Shown here: positions 14,094 through 20,457 of the stretch, in pieces | Layout: every line of letters begins with the position of its first letter | Position numbering within the stretch: the first letter of the stretch is position 1 | Assembly: GCA_005239585.1 (NCBI GenBank) | Contig: SBBU01000290.1 | Location: 1 to 20,457, forward strand | Source: Planctomycetaceae bacterium | GTDB taxonomy: Bacteria > Planctomycetota > MHYJ01 > SBBU01 | Reading direction: 5' to 3' | Length of the DNA stretch: 20,457 nt | Made by a program: the position numbers and the translations under genes | The notes under the pieces: model-generated | Database searches by the model: none | The model's input: the letters and a program-made list of their open reading frames with translations, nothing else | Told to the model about the DNA's origin: nothing

Positions 14094-14401
14094 TAAATTA
14101 GGCGACCGCACGATTGGGTCCAGCACCCCAAGGTACTGGATAGCTCACCCTCTTCTACATACCCACCACCCCCTTGACTGTATAGTTGTTTTCACTGGGC
14201 AAATAACGCACCTGAGATAATTGGTTTACAGGGTAGAGGAGAGTGTAAACTTGATTGACAGTCAAGTTGTTTGAATCATCAACCCCGTTCACGTCATCAA
14301 CCCGGTTACACCACTCATTCCAATAAGACCAATAAAGTGGGAGGCGACACGGGACTCTGTGTGCCTCCCTAGTCCGCCCAATCGCCCGGATACCTAATTT
14401 A
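14094..14401. repeat. 25-bp imperfect inverted repeat enclosing about 258 bp
   Basis: The arm at 14094-14118 (TAAATTAGG...CGATTGGG) matches the reverse complement of 14377-14401 (CCCAATCG...CCTAATTTA) at 20 of 25 positions, with perfect 9- and 8-bp ends. In RNA it would be a long-range stem closing a domain of the flagellin 2 leader. In DNA it could be the terminal repeats of a small non-coding element. I saw no clear target duplication. Confidence 0.55.
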
Positions 14402-14427
14402 CAATTAGGCCGATTTACCCCGCAACA

Positions 14428-14452
14428 CAAAAATCCCCGCCTGTAAGGGCGG
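14428..14452 (-). terminator. Intrinsic terminator-like stem inside the flagellin 2 leader
   Basis: On the minus strand CCGCC-CTTACA-GGCGG runs into GGATTTTTG. An outer CCCCGC/GCGGGG pairing (14435-14440 with 14456-14461) strengthens the stem. The outer pairing shares bases with the GGGGTTTA/TAAACCCC hairpin (14458-14486), so the two folds compete. It lies about 300 nt after the predicted start and 400 nt before the gene, so transcription may be attenuated here. Confidence 0.45.
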
Positions 14453-14750
14453 AGTGCGGGGTTTACCTCGCCCCTGCTTAAACCCCAATATGAAGATCGA
14501 GTTATGCAACTCGGTTGCTCAGGCAGGCGAGTCGAATGGGCAAGACCAAAAAAAACGTTAACTTTGTGAACACTTGCGAATGAATACGTTTGCGTTGTTG
14601 AAAGTGACTCGGCCTCGTGGCCTGTTAGATCCCCCGGTGGGTTAAACAAATATCCCACCGTACTATCCTCCATGATAACTTTCCACGAACCTCCATGTTC
14701 TGTGACTTTAGGTGGAAAGTTTTTATCTAGTCTCTTCTTATCGTAAACTT

Positions 14751-14778
14751 TAATCGGAAGGAATGATTAAAAACTTGA
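14751..14778 (-). promoter_or_regulatory. Sigma-28 (FliA) promoter of flagellin 2
   Basis: On the minus strand: TCAAGTTT, 12 bases, TCCGATTA (-10 at 14758-14751). The -35 matches TAAAGTTT at 7/8 and the -10 matches GCCGATAA at 6/8, with the same spacing as flagellin 1. A TAAAGTTT 26 bases further downstream has no -10 at this spacing. Confidence 0.55.
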
Positions 14779-14790
14779 GATATGATTGCT

Positions 14791-15025
14791 GGGAGTTGCC
14801 TACGTCGGGTTGAGTAACCGGACGATTGGCACATTGGGCGATTGGGCATTTTTCTTACCCAACCCCTTTCGGCAACTCCCTATAAATTCAAAAGCCCGTA
14901 GCTCGCTGCACATTATCCCCCGGGGTGCAGTATGCTTCGAGCTCTTCTGGATGACGCATCGCGTCATCGATTTTGTCACCGGGAGTTCCCGCCCCAGGTT
15001 GTGTACCTTAGGGCGGGTCTCCCGG
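14791..15025 (-). other. Four consecutive stem-loops between flagellin 3 and the flagellin 2 promoter
   Basis: Reading away from the flagellin 3 stop: (a) 14979-15025, CCGGGAG/CTCCCGG, then CCCGCCC/GGGCGGG, then AGGT/ACCT, an 18-bp interrupted stem; (b) GATGACGC-ATC-GCGTCATC (14950-14968); (c) AGCTCG/CGAGCT with inner CTGCAC/GTGCAG (14900-14943), followed on the minus strand by CTTTTG; (d) GGGAGTTGCC/GGCAACTCCC (14791-14800 with 14871-14880) enclosing GGGTTG/CAACCC and a CGATTGG doublet. Some must act as the flagellin 3 terminator. Element (d) ends 12 bases from the flagellin 2 -35, mirroring the cloverleaf before flagellin 1. I see no gene here. Confidence 0.6.
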
Positions 15026-15048
15026 GGGATCTATTCTACATCATAACT

Positions 15049-16584
15049 CTACCTTAAAAGACCAAGTACAGATTGTGGAATCTGATTAGCCGAAGCCATC
15101 ACGCTTAAATTAGCTTGAAATACAACTTGAGTCCTTAAAAACTTCGATGTCTCTTCGGCAAAGTCAAGGTCTCGAATCGTACTCTCAGCCTTTGTTAATT
15201 CCTGTATATGAACATTTAGTGCATCAAAATTAGGTTGTAGAATGTCTTTAATAACTGCACCAAGGAATGCCCTCACAGAACTCACCTGTCTTATTCCCGC
15301 CTCAACTATGTTAGTTGCGTTCTGCGGATTATTTGAAAGCGAGTTTGTGCCCCCGGTTATTAAAGAGTTTAAAAAACCTCCTGTCGTAACAACAGCACCC
15401 GATGCTGGCGTTCTCCCCCCGAGTATTGCCCGTCCAATAATGTCATCTGTAACACTCCTGCCTAACTGACTTGCCGTAATCCCCATGATCCCTACTTGCA
15501 GACTGTCTGTAGGTAAACCCCTTTCGTTTATCTGAAATCTAAATCCCGTGTTGGCAACAGAAAAAGAAAGATTCGTCCCAGATGCTATTGGTATAAGCTC
15601 TGGATCAAGCCTGAATGTAAAATTAGCGTCAGTTGAAAGAACTGTAAACTCTCTCCCTACGCCTATATAGCGTTGCCCATTGAAATCTATCGATCCATTG
15701 GCTCCAGTATCAAAAAATACGCTTCCGGCTGAAAATGGGCCTGTTGTAGTAACCCCGTTTATCAAAGAACTGCCCGATACCATACCCTCAACTATCTCTA
15801 CTCTAACAATATTCCCTGTGCCAAATTCTTCGGTAAAGAACCCTACTCTGCCGGTCGCAGCAACGCTGCCAGAGGCATATACACCTGTAAATGCGGCCAC
15901 AGAGTTTACAGCCCGTGCAATCCCAGAGGCTATGGCGCCATCTGCTATTCTTATATCTGCAGTTCCTCGCGGGCCGCTTATCCTTATAGTTGTATCCTGT
16001 GCGGCTGATACCGATGTAAGTACAATAGAACCTCTTTCGGGGGTTGCTCGTGTGGTTACTGTAAGCGTTCTGGTCGTTGAGCCCTGGGGAAATACCACGG
16101 TGCGAACCCGTATATCATCTAATTGATCTGGTAAAGTCCCTGTTGTAACAAACTCTACTGAACCATTTAAAAGGTTCTTGCTGCCATATCTTGTAGTTGC
16201 GGCTATACGATCTATAGCATTAACCGCCGCATCCATACTATCCTGCTCTGCCTGAAGCTGCTCTGACGATATCGAGCCACTATTCATAGCAAACACAAGG
16301 GACTCTTTCATACTAACCAAAAGGTCGCTTACTTTCTCAAGGGCGGCATCCGCAACGCTCACAAGGCCGGTCGAATTCTCTGTGTTTTCTACGGCCTGTT
16401 TTAATGCCGAGAGCTGACCCCTTAACAATTCCGATATAACCAGTCCGGCAGGATCATCAGAGGCTCTGTTTATACGCAGGCCGGTGGAAAGCCGCTCAAG
16501 ACTGGTAACCTGATTTCGATCGTTTACCTTTAATGTCCTGAGGGCAGTCAGCGTGCCCGTGTTGGTATTTATCCGCAATCCCAT
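15049..16584 (-). CDS. Flagellin (copy 3, divergent)
   Basis: The protein has 511 residues. Flagellin ends are intact: MGLRINTNTGTLTALRTL with LERLSTGLRINRASDDPAGL at the N-terminus, and TKAESTIRDLDFAEETSKFLRTQVVFQ ending QSVLGLLR at the C-terminus. The central IN-type motif is TTIRISGPRGTADIRI followed by ARAVNSVAAFTG. It differs clearly from copies 1 and 2 in the D1 helices (NTENSTGLVSVADAAL, MKESLVFAMNSG) and the surface region. It may occupy a distinct filament position or be used under different conditions. No good Shine-Dalgarno precedes the ATG (only GAGCTTGTC-type sequence on the plus strand), in contrast to copies 1 and 2, which suggests lower translation. A FliA-like promoter lies about 210 bp upstream. 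Confidence 0.95.
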   Translation of the reverse strand: MGLRINTNTGTLTALRTLKVNDRNQVTSLERLSTGLRINRASDDPAGLVISELLRGQLSALKQAVENTENSTGLVSVADAALEKVSDLLVSMKESLVFAMNSGSISSEQLQAEQDSMDAAVNAIDRIAATTRYGSKNLLNGSVEFVTTGTLPDQLDDIRVRTVVFPQGSTTRTLTVTTRATPERGSIVLTSVSAAQDTTIRISGPRGTADIRIADGAIASGIARAVNSVAAFTGVYASGSVAATGRVGFFTEEFGTGNIVRVEIVEGMVSGSSLINGVTTTGPFSAGSVFFDTGANGSIDFNGQRYIGVGREFTVLSTDANFTFRLDPELIPIASGTNLSFSVANTGFRFQINERGLPTDSLQVGIMGITASQLGRSVTDDIIGRAILGGRTPASGAVVTTGGFLNSLITGGTNSLSNNPQNATNIVEAGIRQVSSVRAFLGAVIKDILQPNFDALNVHIQELTKAESTIRDLDFAEETSKFLRTQVVFQANLSVMASANQIPQSVLGLLR

Positions 16585-16794
16585 ATCTCGAGCTTGTCAA
16601 AAATCCCCGGCTGCTCGATTATAGGTTAAGGTAGTCTGGGGTTTTCTACCCTAATCCCCCGGAATAACATTTCAGGCGTTATCCCACGCGCCTTTCACAC
16701 AAGCTGCGGGAGAGCAACTTGCGATGCGGGTCACATGCCCGCTACTTGTTAGGATCAGTCTTTTTTCCCAACGTTTTCTTCATTGCTGAGAGTA

Positions 16795-16822
16795 GAATCG
16801 ACATAAAAATTTTTTTTCTTTA
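16795..16822 (-). promoter_or_regulatory. Probable sigma-28 promoter of flagellin 3
   Basis: On the minus strand: TAAAGAAA, 12 bases (A/T tract), GTCGATTC (-10 at 16802-16795). The -35 TAAA is exact and the -10 matches 5/8, with the same 28-bp footprint as the other two flagellin promoters. The leader would be about 205 nt and contains GCGGG/CCCGC and GGGT/ACCC hairpins. Confidence 0.45.
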
Positions 16823-16845
16823 GCACTTTTTGCTAACATTCCCAC

Positions 16846-19296
16846 GTGCGGTATTTTCTGTGTTTTTTACTCTTTGCCTCGGCAACTTGCAGAACTGTTA
16901 CTGATTCACAGATTTTAGACTTCCACATCTTCAGCCATTTTCACGCAAGACCCGACAAAGATGAAATGAATGTCTCTGCGCATACCTCAATATATTTCGT
17001 AATAAAAAATTTGGACATCTCAAAAAGCAAGGCGCTAGAGGTAACCCTTATAGAAGAAATGAAAAGCCTTCATGTGTTGAATGATCAAAAGTTTCTGAAC
17101 GGATTCGACGGGAGGTTCATAAACGCAACTGTGGACAAAACAATTGCAACTGCGGTCTATATAGAGCCAAAACAACCCCTGAAAGAAAACACTCGCTACA
17201 CTGTTCAGGTTTATGTAACCGAAGGGGCGACTACAAAACGAGATCAGTGGTCCTTCACCACTGCGCCACACATTCCAGACACACCCGTCTCAATGTCTGT
17301 CGATTTCAACACACATTCTGTCCAGTGGCACGGTCAGTTATTCGCAGGCATCATCAAGCCTAACTACAACACATCAAAAATGTTTCATCAGTTGGATTCG
17401 TATAAAATGATGCAAGAGGTTTCCCGCAAGTATCCAACTGTATGGAGTCTTCAGAGGGACTATTCTCTAACTGAAGATTTTTGGTTCAACGGGGTCTGGG
17501 ACGGTAATCCAAATCTCGTGAGAGAGAAAGAGACTAGGCAAATAAAACACGTTTCTGACACGGACAATTTAACTATCCTAACCATAGAGGATTTCTACGG
17601 GCATCTACAATACGGAATAGAGAGTAATAGGCCACCCAGCGCAGATTATAAAAAAGACGATACGATCTTGATAGCCGATAGAGCCAAATCGGAAACTGCG
17701 CAAATAGTCCACGTAAACGACAAGGACAACACGATAACAATCACAAAACTAAAGCATCCTGCTAATTCATGGGTTTTAGATTATCCCGGATCCACACCTA
17801 TAGATTTTCCAGAGACCCCCGGCCACTTTGGTCTGCCGAGATGCTATCTGAGAAAATTCAAGCCAAGCGGCACACCCGTCTATTTTTGGGACCGCATTAA
17901 TGCCGAAATGGACTTGATACACAAGGAATTCGGCAGGAGATTGGTAGTTAATTTCGCCAGCGTTCCAGTTGATCTCTCTTCAAACGGCCTTCCCGGGCAC
18001 CCCGGCGGCAACGGCAGCCACAGCAAGCCCAAGGACTATCTACAGTACCGGAATTTTATATACACTGTTATAGATCACGTTATAAAAAGATATGGTCATG
18101 CTGCTTTAGATTTCTATTACTCCGTTGGCAATGAGTTTGACCTTAATGTGTATTGGAGTGACACTCAGCAGGAGGCCCATAAGCTCTACGATTACACTGT
18201 AGACGCGATTTTAAAGGCATTCGAGGGGAATAATCTCGACTCCTCAAAAGTTATGGTAGGCGGGCTGGAGTTCGCGACCATTTGGGGGTTAAGCACTGTG
18301 CCCGAGTTTCTTTATCACTGCAGTCCGACTGCAAAAATTCAAGGGAAACCCGAAATTAACACAAATTACGCCTATGCTGATCCTGCTCTGGACGGAAAAC
18401 GATCAAAAAGAGTTGATTCGTTATGCAAGACAAATAACGGAAAAGGTTCACCATGCGACTATATTTCAATCCATCAATATACAAAATCGAATGCGATGGC
18501 AGAGAGCATCATAAAGGCAAAGGAGTTGGCCCTGAAAATCGATGCGGCTTTTTACGAAAAACTCTATGTGAATAGCTTTGAATGCTGTCCCGGTTGGTAT
18601 CCACTGCCCGACCCTGCCCAAAGAGCTATCTATAAAGGCAATGGTTATTTTCCTGCCTGGACGGCCAACGTAATCCAAAAATTGATAGCCAAGGCATGTC
18701 AGGATAAAAAATACGCTTTCGGCGAGACTCTTTTTACAGTCTGGCCAGTCGACTATAACTGCGGAGGAATGACGAGCGTCACGGCTCTGTTTATGATAGA
18801 CGACAACGATGATAAGAAAATGGACAGGATCCTCACCGTAAAAAAGCCTATATTCAACTTTATAGAACTCTTTGGCATGATGTCCCATGACTATTTTGCA
18901 ATTCCAGATACCAAAGTGTGCGGAAATGTTATCAGTGGTTTCGGCTCCAAAAAAGAAAACTCACGACAGTTAATGCTCTATTGCCACAACGAGAATGACA
19001 TCGAGACCAGAACGGATAGGGGCTTTCAGATAAAACTCGAGATGAAAAACATTCCGTGGGGGGAGGTGACTGTCGAGCAATTTAAAATAGACAAGCACAA
19101 CAACTCCGTCTTCCCTGCCGTTATGAAGCTTTCAAAGAAAGATTTTTACAAAGAGCAGGAGATTCTACACTTGACCGAACTAGATGACCTAAAGCCTTTT
19201 AGTATTGTCAAACAATCAATTCAAGAGAACACGCTCGTCCTTGATCTAACTATCGCAACAAACGGCATTACTTTTCTGAATATAATGCAAAAGTGA
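16846..19296 (+). CDS. Secreted clan GH-A (GH39-like) glycosidase homologue with N-terminal Ig-like domain
   Basis: The protein has 816 residues, starting with GTG. Residues 1-16 form a signal peptide (YFLCFLLFASATC); the Cys is preceded by Thr, so lipidation is uncertain. Residues about 40-143 look like a bacterial Ig-like (SbsA/Big_5) domain (IYFVIKNLDIS, ENTRYTVQVYV, WSFTTAP). A (beta/alpha)8 barrel follows (about 160-690). E430 in YSVGNEFDLNVYW is the likely acid/base (N-E pair), and E579 in VNSFECCPGW is a candidate nucleophile. The C-terminal about 120 residues are beta-rich. The arrangement fits GH39-type enzymes (xylosidase/iduronidase-like), although the 149-residue gap between the two Glu is larger than usual. 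There is no Shine-Dalgarno; TAACAT ends 6 bases before the GTG, suggesting a leaderless start. Substrate unknown. Confidence 0.72.
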   Translation: MRYFLCFLLFASATCRTVTDSQILDFHIFSHFHARPDKDEMNVSAHTSIYFVIKNLDISKSKALEVTLIEEMKSLHVLNDQKFLNGFDGRFINATVDKTIATAVYIEPKQPLKENTRYTVQVYVTEGATTKRDQWSFTTAPHIPDTPVSMSVDFNTHSVQWHGQLFAGIIKPNYNTSKMFHQLDSYKMMQEVSRKYPTVWSLQRDYSLTEDFWFNGVWDGNPNLVREKETRQIKHVSDTDNLTILTIEDFYGHLQYGIESNRPPSADYKKDDTILIADRAKSETAQIVHVNDKDNTITITKLKHPANSWVLDYPGSTPIDFPETPGHFGLPRCYLRKFKPSGTPVYFWDRINAEMDLIHKEFGRRLVVNFASVPVDLSSNGLPGHPGGNGSHSKPKDYLQYRNFIYTVIDHVIKRYGHAALDFYYSVGNEFDLNVYWSDTQQEAHKLYDYTVDAILKAFEGNNLDSSKVMVGGLEFATIWGLSTVPEFLYHCSPTAKIQGKPEINTNYAYADPALDGKRSKRVDSLCKTNNGKGSPCDYISIHQYTKSNAMAESIIKAKELALKIDAAFYEKLYVNSFECCPGWYPLPDPAQRAIYKGNGYFPAWTANVIQKLIAKACQDKKYAFGETLFTVWPVDYNCGGMTSVTALFMIDDNDDKKMDRILTVKKPIFNFIELFGMMSHDYFAIPDTKVCGNVISGFGSKKENSRQLMLYCHNENDIETRTDRGFQIKLEMKNIPWGEVTVEQFKIDKHNNSVFPAVMKLSKKDFYKEQEILHLTELDDLKPFSIVKQSIQENTLVLDLTIATNGITFLNIMQK

Positions 19297-19312
19297 TATC
19301 ATTCCCTGTCTG

Positions 19313-19340
19313 TTGCAACTCTGGCAATAGTTTGTAAATT
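19313..19340 (+). promoter_or_regulatory. Possible promoter abutting the second squalene-cyclase-like gene
   Basis: TTGCAA (19313-19318), 16-bp spacer, TAAATT (19335-19340), each a 4/6 match. The -10 ends 6 bases before ATG 19347. On its own this is weak. It is listed because the geometry repeats that of other genes here that lack a Shine-Dalgarno. Confidence 0.3.
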
Positions 19341-19346
19341 CTAGAT

Positions 19347-20369
19347 ATGCTCAAGTCTGTACTCGTAGTGCTATTCATAATCTTTTGTCTTCCTGACCTA
19401 GGAGCCCAAGAAAAGGAGAAGCACTCTTTATCATGCCCAAAAAGTTGCTCATCTTGTGAGCAAGTTATTCAAAAAGGGCTCCAGTACCTTGCCAAAAACT
19501 ACAAAGAGGGGATGTTCTCCATAAACCTGACTGCCATGATGGGGCTTGCCTTTCTCGCATCAGGAAGCACGCCTGAATCGGGGCCTTACAGCAAACAGCT
19601 CCAAGAAATTACTGAACATCTCCAGACGAAAGAGCCCTCGAAGGAGTTTATGGTTTGGCACTATTCGTTTTCCGGACTCTATTTGCTTGAGCTTCTTAAC
19701 AAACAGCCCAAAAACAAAGATGTGCAATCGCTATTACAGAAGGTATTGGCCGGTCTAGAAGAGACCCAGTGGAAGGGATACAAAGATAAAGAGCGCGATC
19801 CGGCCGAGACAGGGTGGGGACACCACGGGCATGTTCCGACCGAAAAAGAATACAAGGATAAAAAAGGGGCCTACAGGACGTTAAATGCCTCAACGGTTCT
19901 GGTAATGATAACGCTTACCTATGCAAAAATGTATGGTCACAAGATCTCTGACGACATTTTTAACGGAGGTCTTCATTACATTAAAGACAGTTGGGAGAAA
20001 GAGGGGGCACTTGGCTACTTTAATCCCAAAGTCAAAGGGTACTTTAGCGCAGTCCCAGAACCCCCACGGACATGGGGCGCAGTTCACCTTATGAAACGCC
20101 TAGCCCTATTGGATGAAAAGACTGCCGAGTCACATTGGAACGAGAAGAAAGTCCTAAGCTATGCCAAAAATGCACTAAAAAACCTGATCGCTAAAGACCA
20201 CGGAAAAACAGCTCCCGCATATGCACTTTTTCTAGCAATGCTTGGGACTAGGGCGCTCGGTAACGAAGACTGGCAGACATTTAAAGGGCATTTTTGGGAC
20301 AAGATCATCGGCGCTCAGGAAAAGGACGGAAGCTTTATCGCACTAGTAAAGAAAGAGAGGCGTTGTTGA
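19347..20369 (+). CDS. Secreted squalene-cyclase/prenyltransferase-fold repeat protein, paralogue of 17-1171
   Basis: The protein has 340 residues. A signal peptide (about 1-20, LKSVLVVLFIIFCLPDLGAQ) is followed by CPKSCSSC (30-37), the same C-x3-C-x2-C as in the paralogue, then by the same helix (VIQKGLQYLAK versus VIEKALKYIIS). QW-like repeats are visible: ETGWGHHG, WEKEGALGYF and AQEKDGSFIAL. A histidine-containing segment (GWGHHGHVP) may bind metal. The protein ends 12 residues after AQEKDGS, whereas the paralogue continues for about 50 residues with a GPIY-type final repeat, so the last helical pair is missing. No Shine-Dalgarno precedes the ATG. It is 50 bp downstream of the glycosidase homologue in the same direction. 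Function unknown. Confidence 0.82.
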   Translation: MLKSVLVVLFIIFCLPDLGAQEKEKHSLSCPKSCSSCEQVIQKGLQYLAKNYKEGMFSINLTAMMGLAFLASGSTPESGPYSKQLQEITEHLQTKEPSKEFMVWHYSFSGLYLLELLNKQPKNKDVQSLLQKVLAGLEETQWKGYKDKERDPAETGWGHHGHVPTEKEYKDKKGAYRTLNASTVLVMITLTYAKMYGHKISDDIFNGGLHYIKDSWEKEGALGYFNPKVKGYFSAVPEPPRTWGAVHLMKRLALLDEKTAESHWNEKKVLSYAKNALKNLIAKDHGKTAPAYALFLAMLGTRALGNEDWQTFKGHFWDKIIGAQEKDGSFIALVKKERRC

Positions 20370-20428
20370 ACTTGACAAGAAAAATCTACGAGTTATAACA
20401 TAATAAAGAAGATTAGAGGGGGAAAGTT

Positions 20429-20457
20429 ATGCGCAAAGAGGGGGTAAAGAACGGGGA
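20429..20457 (+). CDS. 5' end of a further gene, cut by the window edge
   Basis: ATG 20429 is preceded at 6-bp spacing by AGAGGGGG (20415-20422), a fair ribosome-binding site, and opens a frame reading MRKEGVKNG to the end of the window. Too short to identify. Confidence 0.35.

Larger units (their letters stand above)
14045..14697 (-). promoter_or_regulatory. Four CATGGAGG motifs, CsrA-like binding sites
   Basis: CATGGAGG occurs on the minus strand at 14697-14690, 14674-14667, 14075-14068 and 14052-14045. The GGA core preceded by CAN resembles the CsrA/RsmE consensus (CANGGANGU), and the copies continuing with T match it fully. The last two overlap the two candidate flagellin Shine-Dalgarno sites, where CsrA represses flagellin translation in other bacteria. 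Inference. Confidence 0.4.
14039..14744 (-). promoter_or_regulatory. Approximately 705-nt structured 5' leader of flagellin 2
   Basis: This stretch between the predicted FliA start site and the flagellin ATG has no convincing gene. It holds many hairpins: CGGTGGG/CCCACCG (14635-14660), GGCC-TCGT-GGCC (14611-14622), CGAGTT-ATGC-AACTCG (14498-14513), GGGGTTTA/TAAACCCC (14458-14486), CCTAATT-TAC-AATTAGG (14393-14409) and GGGAGGC/GCCTCCC with ACAC/GTGT (14339-14369). It also holds a terminator-like stem, a long inverted repeat and four CATGGAGG motifs. Such density suggests a folded regulatory RNA. It does not match any riboswitch class I recognise. Confidence 0.5.

Noticed and set aside
14155..14673. 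Open minus-strand frame of 172 codons in the flagellin 2 leader, with a vaguely dockerin-like stretch (DDVNGVDDSNNLTVNQV)
   Set aside because: Residue composition is irregular, it overlaps many perfect hairpins and an intrinsic terminator, the Ca2+ loop is incomplete, and the nearest GGAGG is too far from the ATG. Ribosome profiling or a homologue would revive it.
14745..14752. TAAAGTTT as the -35 of the flagellin 2 FliA promoter
   Set aside because: It matches the -35 consensus perfectly, but no GCCGATAA-like -10 is found at the spacing used by the other flagellins. The overlapping TCAAGTTT/TCCGATTA pair fits better.
14786..15046. Plus-strand frame of 86 codons
   Set aside because: It consists of the stem-loops downstream of flagellin 3; no ribosome-binding site and no protein-like pattern.
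10263..16845. c-di-GMP riboswitch in a flagellin leader
   Set aside because: Expected from context, but I could not find the conserved GEMM-I core or the class II pseudoknot signatures. A covariance search (Infernal/Rfam) would settle it.

Overview
The window looks like part of the chromosome of an uncultured, flagellated, Gram-negative-type bacterium of moderate GC. My best guess is a member of the Planctomycetota or a relative. That rests on gene content: secreted squalene-cyclase-like repeat proteins, a cohesin/dockerin pair outside any cellulosome, an ECF sigma factor with a zf-HC2 anti-sigma factor, a cytosolic Hanks kinase, and a 38-residue zinc-ribbon protein. No rRNA or tRNA was seen, so the assignment is inference.

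Layout. (1) 17-2838: a secreted squalene-cyclase-like protein on the minus strand, divergent from a secreted seven-bladed Kelch propeller. (2) 2997-3727: a Phd/VapB-VapC toxin-antitoxin operon whose promoter, operator and start codon are all readable. (3) 3785-5470, minus strand: ECF sigma factor, then a membrane anti-sigma factor with an extracytoplasmic dockerin, then a cohesin-like lipoprotein, all translationally coupled. I consider this the most interesting system here. (4) 5564-7160, minus strand: three short palindromes, a zinc-ribbon microprotein, a membrane protein with an uncertain 5' end and a secreted charged helical protein. (5) 7285-10262: a Ser/Thr kinase converging on an FHA-GAF-GAF-GGDEF diguanylate cyclase across a perfect 32-bp palindrome. 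(6) 10357-16584, minus strand: three tandem flagellins of about 512 residues. Each has a recognisable sigma-28 (FliA) promoter with the same spacing. Their leaders differ greatly in length (about 325, 705 and 205 nt), and the first two are rich in hairpins. (7) 16846-20457, plus strand: a secreted clan GH-A (GH39-like) glycosidase homologue, a paralogue of the first gene, and the first codons of another gene.

How it may work together. The kinase and c-di-GMP enzyme next to the flagellins suggest a signalling block that controls motility. The flagellin leaders look built for post-transcriptional control: CsrA-like GGA sites, an intrinsic terminator inside a leader, a mini-ORF and long-range pairing. 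The sigma/anti-sigma/cohesin operon would sense something outside the cytoplasmic membrane through cohesin-dockerin contact. Several genes without a Shine-Dalgarno sequence have a sigma-70-like -10 box ending 6-7 bases before the start codon, so leaderless transcription appears common here.
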